Shown in pieces: positions 25,230 to 33,038 of a stretch of DNA of 64,000 nucleotides. Source of the DNA: Gammaproteobacteria bacterium (GTDB lineage: Bacteria > Pseudomonadota > Gammaproteobacteria > Eutrophobiales > Eutrophobiaceae); assembly GCA_012103475.1 (NCBI GenBank), contig WLWS01000002.1:124001-188000 (forward strand). The letters are read 5' to 3'. Below the pieces are notes generated by a model that saw only the letters and a list, made by a program, of their open reading frames with translations, was not told where the DNA came from and made no database searches. The translations under genes and the position numbers were made by a program. Within the stretch, counting starts at the first letter, position 1, and every line of letters starts with the position of its first letter.

Positions 25230-26277
25230 TAATTTTGTTGGCTGGGATATTGGTGGCGCTCATCTGAAAATGGTGAAGGTGGACGGACAGGGTAATGTTC
25301 TTCAAGCTAAACAATATGCAACTCCGATCTGGCAAGGACTGGAGATCCTGAAATCTTTGTTTGAACAAAATAAAAATCTGCACACCAGCGACAATGAAGT
25401 TCATGCATTAACGATTACAGGTGAATTGTCGGATATTTTCGACAACAGAAAGGATGGTGTTGAAGCGCTATTATCAGTTTTCGCTTCGGTTTATCAGAAT
25501 ACGGAGTCAATGGTTTACTGTGGTGAATCTGGTTTTCTAGCTATAGCTGAGTCAATAGAAAAACACAATCAAGCTGCTTCTGCGAACTGGCATGCAACTG
25601 CAAGTTATCTAGCCCTGCAGAACGAAAAATTTGTTCTGATTGACATTGGAAGTACAACAACCGATTTAATTCTGGTAGACAGAGGGCGAGTGATAAACAA
25701 AGCCTATACGGATCAGGAAAGGATGCGTGAAGCAAGTTTGGTTTACACTGGCTTTACTCGTACCCCGGTGATGGCAGTTGTAAACAAAGTTCAGTTTGAA
25801 GGCGTGTGGCAATCAATCGCGGCGGAATTTTTCGCGACAATGGCAGATGTTTATCGAATCACAGGAGAATTGCATGAAAATCAGGATCTAATGCCGGCAG
25901 CGGATGGGGGTAAAAAGACTCGGGAAGCCAGTATTAGACGCCTTGCAAGAATGCTGGGAGCCGATGCGCTTGAATATGAAGATCAGGACAGATATCTACC
26001 GCTTGCGCATTACATTGCCGCTCAACAATTAAAAACTATTGAAGAAAATCTCGACCAAATGCTTCGACATTGTCATTATAGCCTTGCTAAGCGACCTGAT
26101 ATTGTTGGCGCGGGAACAGGCAGGCATTTGGCCCGTAAGTTGGCGGAAGCCAGAAACTACGCCTATATCGATATTGAATCATTAATCAGTGGAAACGAAT
26201 CGCTCTTTGCAAAGACAGGCGACTGCGCTGCTGCATTAGCCGTTGCTCAGCTTGCTAGAGTGAAGTTGAAGTTATGA
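25216..26277 (+). CDS. mfnF: ASKHA-fold H4MPT-cluster protein, MfnF-like (methanofuran synthesis)
   Basis: The 353-residue protein is the 'H4MPT-linked C1 transfer pathway protein', related to the hydantoinase A/oxoprolinase group. It has an N-terminal FVGWDIGGAHLKMV phosphate-binding loop, a FVLIDIGSTTTDLILVD second motif (about 138-155) and a C-terminal GAGTGRHLARKLA stretch. The methanogen MfnF joins the aminomethylfuran unit to glutamyl-tyramine. It overlaps the upstream ATP-grasp gene and the downstream pabB (ATGA, 26274-26277), so the set is translationally coupled. Confidence 0.78.
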   Translation: MSVASNFVGWDIGGAHLKMVKVDGQGNVLQAKQYATPIWQGLEILKSLFEQNKNLHTSDNEVHALTITGELSDIFDNRKDGVEALLSVFASVYQNTESMVYCGESGFLAIAESIEKHNQAASANWHATASYLALQNEKFVLIDIGSTTTDLILVDRGRVINKAYTDQERMREASLVYTGFTRTPVMAVVNKVQFEGVWQSIAAEFFATMADVYRITGELHENQDLMPAADGGKKTREASIRRLARMLGADALEYEDQDRYLPLAHYIAAQQLKTIEENLDQMLRHCHYSLAKRPDIVGAGTGRHLARKLAEARNYAYIDIESLISGNESLFAKTGDCAAALAVAQLARVKLKL

Positions 26278-27671
26278 CGCTAAAACGCAGAGAAATACCC
26301 TATTTGAGAGACTCAGCTGAACTGTTCAGTCTCATTGTAGATGAACCCTGGAGTATTTTTCTGGATAGTGGTTACCCAGCCATTGATAGAGGGCGTTTCG
26401 ACTTTCTTTCATCTCGACCTTACAAAACACTGACATGCTATGGCGATGAAACCTTTATTAGTGATGGGGATGAGGTGCTTTGTTCCCGAGAGGATCCCTT
26501 CGAACTCATTAAGCAGGAATTAGGTGAACAAGTAGTTAACCTGACAGATCTGCCTTTCTGCGGGGGAGCAATGGGATATTTTGCTTACGATCTTGGTAGA
26601 CGCTTTGAATCTCTTCCTGAGTCTACTGAAAACGATCTTGGTACACCCGATATGGCAATAGGGCTATACGATTGGGTTGTTGTCGTGGATCACCATAGAC
26701 GTCAGTCCTGGCTCGCGAGTCAGTGCCGTGATGAAAATACTGAAAAAGAGTGGGACGAGTTGAGTAAACTTTTCCATAGTAAAGCCAGTTCGCGTCTGCA
26801 AGATTTCAAGCCAACATCCAGTATCGTTTCAAATACAGTCAAATCTCTATACGCCAGATCGTTTGAAAAAATCAAGAATTACATAAAGGAAGGTGACTGC
26901 TATCAGGTAAACCTGACGCAAAGATTCAGTGTAGGCGTTCAGGGACAACCCTGGGATATCTATATAAAGTTAAGGCAGAACAATCCTGCACCGTTTGCGG
27001 CCTACTTCAACTCTCCTGATGGATGTGTTTTAAGTTCTTCTCCCGAACGTTTTTTGAGTATTGTCAATGGTAATGTTGAGACTAAGCCTATAAAAGGCAC
27101 TATTCGCCGGGCAAGCTACGCCAATGAAGATAAAGCACTCGCTGAGCAGTTGCTTGAAAGTGACAAAGATCGTGCTGAAAACCTGATGATTGTAGATTTG
27201 ATGAGGAATGACATCAGTAAGAATTGTGAAACCGGTTCCGTTACAGTGCCCAGACTGTTTGCTCTGGAGAGTTACGCGACGGTTCATCATCTTGTTAGCA
27301 CCGTAACTGGCAGATTGAAAAAAGACCGACACGCAATAGATTTATTAAGAGGGTGTTTTCCAGGAGGCTCTATTACTGGAGCGCCAAAATTACGAGCTAT
27401 GGAAATCATTGAAGAACTCGAACCCAACCGACGCAATATTTATTGCGGCTCCATTGGCTACCTTGGTTATGACGGTAATATGGACACCAATATAGCCATT
27501 CGCACCATGCTTCACACTGAAGGCAAGATCAACTGTTGGGCCGGAGGTGGAATAGTTGCTGACTCAGAGCTGGAGTCAGAATATCAGGAGTGTTTTGAAA
27601 AAGCGGCAGCCATGCTTAGATTATTTCAGGAGAGGATGCCCTCGCCAGGCGGAGCGGAACAAGGGCTGTAA
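26274..27671 (+). CDS. pabB: Aminodeoxychorismate synthase component I
   Basis: The 465-residue chorismate-binding enzyme converts chorismate to aminodeoxychorismate, the precursor of pABA. Features are an N-terminal domain (about 1-150) and the catalytic domain with IKEGDCYQVNLTQRF, PIKGTIRR, DLMRNDIS and GGSITGAPKLRAMEIIEELE. The PIKGTIRR lysine is typical of PabB; anthranilate synthase TrpE usually has other residues there. pABA is needed by RFAP synthase (18886) for H4MPT as well as for folate, which explains its place in this cluster. No pabA or pabC is seen nearby. Confidence 0.9.
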   Translation: MTLKRREIPYLRDSAELFSLIVDEPWSIFLDSGYPAIDRGRFDFLSSRPYKTLTCYGDETFISDGDEVLCSREDPFELIKQELGEQVVNLTDLPFCGGAMGYFAYDLGRRFESLPESTENDLGTPDMAIGLYDWVVVVDHHRRQSWLASQCRDENTEKEWDELSKLFHSKASSRLQDFKPTSSIVSNTVKSLYARSFEKIKNYIKEGDCYQVNLTQRFSVGVQGQPWDIYIKLRQNNPAPFAAYFNSPDGCVLSSSPERFLSIVNGNVETKPIKGTIRRASYANEDKALAEQLLESDKDRAENLMIVDLMRNDISKNCETGSVTVPRLFALESYATVHHLVSTVTGRLKKDRHAIDLLRGCFPGGSITGAPKLRAMEIIEELEPNRRNIYCGSIGYLGYDGNMDTNIAIRTMLHTEGKINCWAGGGIVADSELESEYQECFEKAAAMLRLFQERMPSPGGAEQGL

Positions 27672-27676
27672 TCATT

Positions 27677-28276
27677 GTGAGAGTAATCAAGATTGGCGGC
27701 AGTCTGGAAAATTCGGACAAGCTTAAAAAACTGCTTGATTGTTTGCTTGAGGGGGGCAAAGGACAGACAGTCATTGTTCCTGGAGGGGGTAGTTTCGCTA
27801 ATGCTGTCCGTGAACTTCAGCTTAGCACTGGAATTGCAGATGAATATGCTCATAGGATGGCCCTGCTGGCCATGGAACAGTTTGCGTGGTATCTGACAGC
27901 CCTGACGCCGGGCTTACAAACAGCAGACAGCCTGAGCTCAATTTATAAATGTCTGGCTGAAAACGGGGTTGCACTCTGGCTACCGTATAAAATGGTTAGT
28001 TCAGAGAACTCAGTTCCAGCAAGTTGGGATATTACATCAGATAGTCTGGGGGCCTGGTTAGCACTTGAAATTGAGGCAGATTCCTTAACATTGGTTAAGT
28101 CAGCGAGATTGCCGCAACGATACTCCGGCTGGCATGATCTCTCCAGACAGGGACTGGTTGATGTTTATCTTGGGAACTTACTTCAAGAAAAAGATTTGAA
28201 CGTTTACTGGTTATATAAGGATGAGTATCTTTCAATACTCTCTCCCTCTTTAAAGACATTTGCCGTTCAACAGTAA
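27677..28276 (+). CDS. mfnE: Amino-acid-kinase-family protein, MfnE-like (methanofuran synthesis)
   Basis: The 199-residue protein has the aspartokinase/uridylate-kinase fold: KIGGSL at the start, IVPGGGSFANAVRE (about 34-47), and a DSLGAWLALE-type segment in the C-terminal half. MfnE of methanogens phosphorylates 5-(aminomethyl)-3-furanmethanol phosphate to the diphosphate used by MfnF. Start is GTG at 27677, 5 bp after pabB. The identification leans on context. It ends the + strand cofactor run. Confidence 0.77.
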   Translation: MRVIKIGGSLENSDKLKKLLDCLLEGGKGQTVIVPGGGSFANAVRELQLSTGIADEYAHRMALLAMEQFAWYLTALTPGLQTADSLSSIYKCLAENGVALWLPYKMVSSENSVPASWDITSDSLGAWLALEIEADSLTLVKSARLPQRYSGWHDLSRQGLVDVYLGNLLQEKDLNVYWLYKDEYLSILSPSLKTFAVQQ

Positions 28277-28320
28277 TTAACAGAATCTGGAATTACTTCT
28301 TTTTGAGGCGCACCAAGTAA

Positions 28321-28413
28321 CTCAGTCCCGGTTAGGGACTGAGATGAAAATAAGAAGGCCTGGTATCTGGAAGAGGCTGGAGATACCAGGCAATGGCCAA
28401 GATCCTTCTTGGC
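28321..28413. repeat. Three consecutive perfect hairpins between convergent mfnE and nrdB
   Basis: Hairpin 1 has 9-bp arms CTCAGTCCC/GGGACTGAG (28321-28329, 28335-28343). Hairpin 2 has 11-bp arms GCCTGGTATCT/AGATACCAGGC (28358-28368, 28381-28391). Hairpin 3 has 7-bp arms GCCAAGA/TCTTGGC (28396-28402, 28407-28413). None has a good T tract on either strand. They may act together as a bidirectional transcript end or as RNA 3'-end stabilisers for the convergent genes. Confidence 0.7.
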
Positions 28414-28448
28414 TCCCCGCTAAGTCAGTGGAGTAGAGTAACCCTAAA

Positions 28449-29603
28449 TCAGTCCCAGCTAAGTGCCCCTCCTGTCTGGTATTCAGTCACCCTGGTTTCA
28501 AAGAAGTTTTTCTCTTTTCTTAAATTTGCCTGTTCATCAAGCCAGGGCAGAGTTGCTTCTTCTGCACCTGGAAAAGGAATCTCGCTTAGTCCTAACTGGC
28601 CCGCACGACGATTGGCTATGTATTGGAACTGACCCATATGCACCTCTGCAGAATAGCCAAGAATGGGGTCTTTCAAGATGTAATTGGTATAAGCCTTTTC
28701 AGCTTCATGTGCTTCTTCCCACATTTGCCTGATCTGATTCATATCGATTTTTAGTTGCTCTTCATAAATTATTTGCTTGACGACGCGAATACCAAATGAG
28801 GCATGCATGACTTCATCACGCATAATGTATTGAAGTTGTTCAGCGGTGCCTTTCATAAGGCCACGACGTTGCAGGGCAAATATCGGACTGAAACCATTGT
28901 AAAACCAGCAGCCTTCAAAAATAGCTGCGAAGAAAATATAAGCCATAACAAAGTTATGCAGTTCATCAGGATCAGTCAGGTCGATATCTGAACGCATAAT
29001 CGAATCCAGACGTCTATTTGCCACAGAAATTTTCTGATGAATTTCAGGCACGACACGATAGAGATTATAAATTTCACTTTGATCCAGGCCGATCGTTTCA
29101 ATGCAGTGTTGATAGGTCCAGGTATGAAGAGATTCTTCATAAACCTGCCGGGCCTGATAAATCTGTAACTCAGGGGCGGACATTTTTTCCATAACAGCAA
29201 GACCAATATTACGCATTGCCAGAATGTCCGATGTTGTCAGGTAAGAGAGGACATTTTCATAAACATGTTTCTCTTCAAGAGTGAGCTTGTAACGGTAATC
29301 GGTCACATCCTGAGCCATATTAATATCAAGCGGAGTCCAGTGGTTCTTATTGGCGTTCAGGAAATAATTCCAGGCCCATGGATACTTAAACGGCGCGAGC
29401 TGATTGATATCGGTATGCCCATTAATAACACGCTTGTCATCCGGGTCTACAGGTTTCTGACTGGTAGCTGGTGTAGGACTCAGAGTGATATCTTCACCTG
29501 GTTCTATAGCTGCCGGTTGATTTAATAATTGCTCGGCAATAATGGGTTCGAGTTCTTCCGGTTTTTGCATCGGCTTCGCTACTGGATCATCCCAATTCAA
29601 CAT
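28449..29603 (-). CDS. nrdB: Ribonucleotide reductase class Ia, beta (radical) subunit
   Basis: The 384-residue R2 protein holds the diiron-tyrosyl radical. Conserved iron-site segments are YEESLHTWTYQH (Glu, His), FAAIFEGCWFYNGF, and RDEVMHASFGIRV. An N-terminal extension of about 60 residues, rich in Pro and Glu, precedes the fold; this region has no assigned role. It lies 30 bp after nrdA, is convergent with the mfnE gene, and is under the nrdA promoter. Confidence 0.95.
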   Translation of the reverse strand: MLNWDDPVAKPMQKPEELEPIIAEQLLNQPAAIEPGEDITLSPTPATSQKPVDPDDKRVINGHTDINQLAPFKYPWAWNYFLNANKNHWTPLDINMAQDVTDYRYKLTLEEKHVYENVLSYLTTSDILAMRNIGLAVMEKMSAPELQIYQARQVYEESLHTWTYQHCIETIGLDQSEIYNLYRVVPEIHQKISVANRRLDSIMRSDIDLTDPDELHNFVMAYIFFAAIFEGCWFYNGFSPIFALQRRGLMKGTAEQLQYIMRDEVMHASFGIRVVKQIIYEEQLKIDMNQIRQMWEEAHEAEKAYTNYILKDPILGYSAEVHMGQFQYIANRRAGQLGLSEIPFPGAEEATLPWLDEQANLRKEKNFFETRVTEYQTGGALSWD

Positions 29604-29633
29604 TTACATATTCCTCTTAGATAACATTCCAAT

Positions 29634-32531
29634 TTATTGACAAGCTTCACAGTCTGGGTCAAGGATCGAACAGGCTTGTGGGGCCTCTGCTGTGGCAAGT
29701 GGCTCTTCCTGCTTTGTTGAACTGTTCGTAGCGCCTTTCTCCATATGAGTGGCGCCAAGAGAGCGGAGGTAATAGGTCGTTTTTAATCCGCGCATCCAGG
29801 CCAATTTGTATAAGTTGTCAAGCTTCTTGCCACTCGGTTCAGCCATGTATAAATTCAAAGACTGACCCTGATCGATCCATTTCTGCCGGCGCGATGCAGC
29901 TTCTACAAGCCAGCGGGAATCAATCTCAAAAGCTGTCGAGTACAGTTCTTTCAGGTCATCAGGGATGCGATCAACAGACTGCACGCTGCCATCAAAATAT
30001 TTCAGATCGTTAACCATTACGTCATCCCATAAATCGCGGGCTTTAAGATCATGCGCAAGATAAGGATTAACAACGGTGAACTCACCAGACAAATTAGATT
30101 TTACAAAGAGGTTTTGATAAGTCGGTTCAATAGATTGAGTTACACCACAAATATTGGAAATGGTTGCTGTTGGTGCGATTGCCATACAATTGGAATTACG
30201 CATTCCGCTTTTTTGTACTTTCTTACGCAGGCTTTTCCAGTCAAGTGTCTGGCTATCATTTACTTCGAGATAGCCATCACGAGCATCGGTTAGTATTTTT
30301 ACAGAGTCAATCGGTAAAATTCCCTGATCCCACAGAGAGCCTTTAAAACTGGAGTAGGCGCCACGTTCGTCAGCAAGCTCAGATGAAGCCTTAATGGCAA
30401 AGTAACTGACAGCTTCCATACTTCGGTCGGCAAATTCTACTGCTTCTTCTGAGGCATAGGGGGTGCGGACTTTGTAAAGAGCATCCTGGAAACCCATGAT
30501 ACCCATGCCCACCGGACGATGACGTAAGTTAGAGCGGCGTGCCTGAGGGACACTGTAATAGTTGTAATCGATAACGTTATCCAGCATGCGCATCGCGGTG
30601 GAGATGGTTTTTTCCAGTTTCTCTATATTCAAACCCTTTTCATCAACATGCTGAGCAAGATTGACTGAGCCTAAATTACACACCGCAATCTCATCATCAG
30701 AAGTGTTCAGAGTGATTTCAGTACAAAGATTGGAAGAGTGAACGACACCAGCGTGCTGCTGCGGTGAGCGTAGGTTACTCGGATCTTTAAATGTTACCCA
30801 TGGGTGCCCCGTTTCGTACAACATTGACAACATCTTTCGCCATAAATCGACAGCAGGTAGCGTTTTGTAGGTGTTGATTTCACCCCGCGCAGCCATCGCT
30901 TCGTATTCGACATAGCGGGTTTCGAATTCTTTCCCATAAAGCTCGTGTAAATCTGGCACTTCGTCTGGAGAAAATAAGGTCCAGTCGCCTTCCTCACATG
31001 CACGCTTCATGAATAAATCAGGAATCCAGTTAGCTGAATTCATGTCGTGTGTCCGACGACGATCGTCACCGGTATTTTTGCGTAGATCGAGAAACTCTTC
31101 GATATCAAGATGCCATGTTTCCAGGTAGGCACACATCGCTCCCTTGCGTTTACCACCCTGGTTAACCGCAACTGCGGTGTCATTGGCGACTTTAAGGAAG
31201 GGGACTACACCCTGAGATTTACCATTTGTGCCTTTAATATGAGCTCCCATAGCGCGGACACGTGTCCAGTCATTACCAAGGCCGCCAGCAAATTTTGAAA
31301 GCATGGCGTCGTCTTTGATAGCGCTGAAAATGCCATCCAGATCATCCGGTACTGTGCTCAGATAACAACTCGACATTTGTGGTCTGAGTGTCGCAGAATT
31401 AAACAGAGTCGGGGTTGAGCTCATGAAGTCAAAGGATGAAAGCAGATCATAGAACTCAATTGCTCTGGTTTCCCGATCCAGTTCGTTTATCGCCAGGCCC
31501 ATAGAAACCCGCATGAAAAAAGCCTGTGGGAGCTCAAAACGTGTTTCATTCGAATGAATAAAATAACGATCGTAGAGAGTCTGCAGGCCAAGGTAAGTGA
31601 ATTGATGATCGCGTTCGGGTTTCAGTGCTTTTCCTAACTTATCAAGATCATATTTGGCTATTTCGTGATCAATCAATTCGAGTTCTGTACCAGACTGAAT
31701 ATAATTCTTGAAATAAACCGGATAACGCGCTGCCATTTCTTGCTGAGTTGCTTCGATATTCCTGCCTTCAACAAAGCTCAGTGCTTCTCTGCGCATATCG
31801 TCCAGTAGCAAACGAGCGGCGGCATAGCTGTAGTTTGGTTCTTTTTCAATCAGTGTGCGCGCACTCATTACCAGAGCGGGGTTAACGTCTGTTTCATTCA
31901 CACCATCAAAAAGATTGTGTAATGCTTCATCAATTATCAAATGCCCGTCAATATAATCAAGATCCTGGCAGGCCTCATTGACTACGGCCATCAGGCGACT
32001 CATGTCGAGAGGTCTTACTGAGCCATCATCAAGCGTTACTTTGATAATGCTATCGGTGCTTGTTTCCCCTGCTTTATTCTTGTCCTGTGCAGTTTTAACA
32101 GCACGTTCGCGACTGCGTTCTTCACGATAGATCACATAAGAGCGGGCAACTTTCTGCTCGCCGGCACGCATCAGGGCCAGTTCTACCTGATCCTGAATGT
32201 CCTCTATATGAAAGGTGCCGCCACCTGGCATACGACGGGTTAATGCCCGCGTAATTTGCTCGGAAAGGGCATCAACAGTCTCATGAACTCGAGTGGACGC
32301 AGCTGCCGTACCACCTTCCACATCCAGAAAAGCCTTGGTTAGGGCAACACTGATCTTGCTGGAATCGAAACTGGTTACCTTGTTATTTCGACGAATAACC
32401 TTATATTCACCGGGTTGCGATATGGGCTGATCGCTCTGCTCTGCCTCTTTATTGAGATTTTGTTCTTCAGTGTGGACTGCTGATTTCGTGCTTAAAACGG
32501 ATTCTGCAAATACGGCTTTTTCAACCCCCAT
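29634..32531 (-). CDS. nrdA: Ribonucleotide reductase class Ia, alpha (catalytic) subunit with two ATP cones
   Basis: The 965-residue R1 protein reduces ribonucleoside diphosphates. Two tandem ATP-cone domains are visible (about 42-140 and 160-255), then the barrel with MSSCYLSTVPDDLDGI, the FLKVANDTAVAVNQGGKRKGA stretch and a C-terminal DCEACQ redox tail. ATG 32531 is chosen because GGAGG lies just before it; the alternative TTG at 32546 has none. Both cones may respond to dATP/ATP, but the second is more divergent. nrdB follows directly. Confidence 0.95.
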   Translation of the reverse strand: MGVEKAVFAESVLSTKSAVHTEEQNLNKEAEQSDQPISQPGEYKVIRRNNKVTSFDSSKISVALTKAFLDVEGGTAAASTRVHETVDALSEQITRALTRRMPGGGTFHIEDIQDQVELALMRAGEQKVARSYVIYREERSRERAVKTAQDKNKAGETSTDSIIKVTLDDGSVRPLDMSRLMAVVNEACQDLDYIDGHLIIDEALHNLFDGVNETDVNPALVMSARTLIEKEPNYSYAAARLLLDDMRREALSFVEGRNIEATQQEMAARYPVYFKNYIQSGTELELIDHEIAKYDLDKLGKALKPERDHQFTYLGLQTLYDRYFIHSNETRFELPQAFFMRVSMGLAINELDRETRAIEFYDLLSSFDFMSSTPTLFNSATLRPQMSSCYLSTVPDDLDGIFSAIKDDAMLSKFAGGLGNDWTRVRAMGAHIKGTNGKSQGVVPFLKVANDTAVAVNQGGKRKGAMCAYLETWHLDIEEFLDLRKNTGDDRRRTHDMNSANWIPDLFMKRACEEGDWTLFSPDEVPDLHELYGKEFETRYVEYEAMAARGEINTYKTLPAVDLWRKMLSMLYETGHPWVTFKDPSNLRSPQQHAGVVHSSNLCTEITLNTSDDEIAVCNLGSVNLAQHVDEKGLNIEKLEKTISTAMRMLDNVIDYNYYSVPQARRSNLRHRPVGMGIMGFQDALYKVRTPYASEEAVEFADRSMEAVSYFAIKASSELADERGAYSSFKGSLWDQGILPIDSVKILTDARDGYLEVNDSQTLDWKSLRKKVQKSGMRNSNCMAIAPTATISNICGVTQSIEPTYQNLFVKSNLSGEFTVVNPYLAHDLKARDLWDDVMVNDLKYFDGSVQSVDRIPDDLKELYSTAFEIDSRWLVEAASRRQKWIDQGQSLNLYMAEPSGKKLDNLYKLAWMRGLKTTYYLRSLGATHMEKGATNSSTKQEEPLATAEAPQACSILDPDCEACQ

Positions 32532-32618
32532 AACCCCTCCTGACAAAGGCTAATAATTAACTATTATTGTTATCGCTCTGGAACTTAGAAATAAGATGAA
32601 CTTCTTTACGTAAGGGAA

Positions 32619-32647
32619 ATTATTCCACCACTACAAATTGTGGTCAA
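32619..32647 (-). promoter_or_regulatory. Sigma-70-type promoter of nrdAB
   Basis: On the minus strand: -35 TTGACC (32647-32642), a 17-bp spacer and -10 AATAAT (32624-32619). Each hexamer differs from consensus by one base. Transcription would start near 32612, about 80 bp before the nrdA ATG. The proximal NrdR box lies in the spacer and touches the -35, as expected for a repressor site. Confidence 0.75.
32628..32643 (-). promoter_or_regulatory. NrdR box, proximal
   Basis: Minus strand CCACAATTTGTAGTGG, a close match to the ACACAATATATAGTGT-like NrdR consensus and nearly palindromic. It overlaps the nrdA promoter. NrdR represses class I/III reductase genes; the nrdR gene itself is not in the window. 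Confidence 0.78.
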
Positions 32648-32659
32648 GTTGTATTTACC

Positions 32660-32675
32660 CTACGACATATTGTGG
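32660..32675 (-). promoter_or_regulatory. NrdR box, distal
   Basis: Minus strand CCACAATATGTCGTAG, again close to the consensus. It lies exactly 32 bp (about three helical turns) from the proximal box, the usual spacing of paired NrdR boxes. Confidence 0.75.
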
Positions 32676-32704
32676 AATTAGCTGTGAACTAAGGTCTTTT
32701 TTCC

Positions 32705-32713
32705 TGTGGATAA
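32705..32713 (-). promoter_or_regulatory. DnaA box upstream of nrdA
   Basis: A perfect TTATCCACA on the minus strand, 30 bp beyond the distal NrdR box. DnaA control of nrdAB is known in E. coli. A single site is suggestive only. From 32714 to 33024 I see no gene or clear promoter before lpdA. Confidence 0.55.
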
Positions 32714-33038
32714 GTTGGGGAGAAAACTGCCCGGGTATATGTTGCGTAGCACCATCTTTAACCAATTCAGTGACTTATAGTTTGACTTGGACAAAGCCTT
32801 TGCTGAGAGATGAAATATCACAACAGAGTTGGCTCACGCAATTTTCGAAATGAAGAGTGCTTAAAGAAAAAAAATTGCAAATATGGCAAAAATATTACGC
32901 TTAAATTTTTCATGCAGCACAGTTACAGAATCAGATGGGTTAACATAGAGTCGAAAACAACAAAATGATTTGCCGGTCAGCAGAAAACTGGCAAGAGTTT
33001 CGCCCTTTAAAACACCTGAACTTTGGAGATTAATGGTA

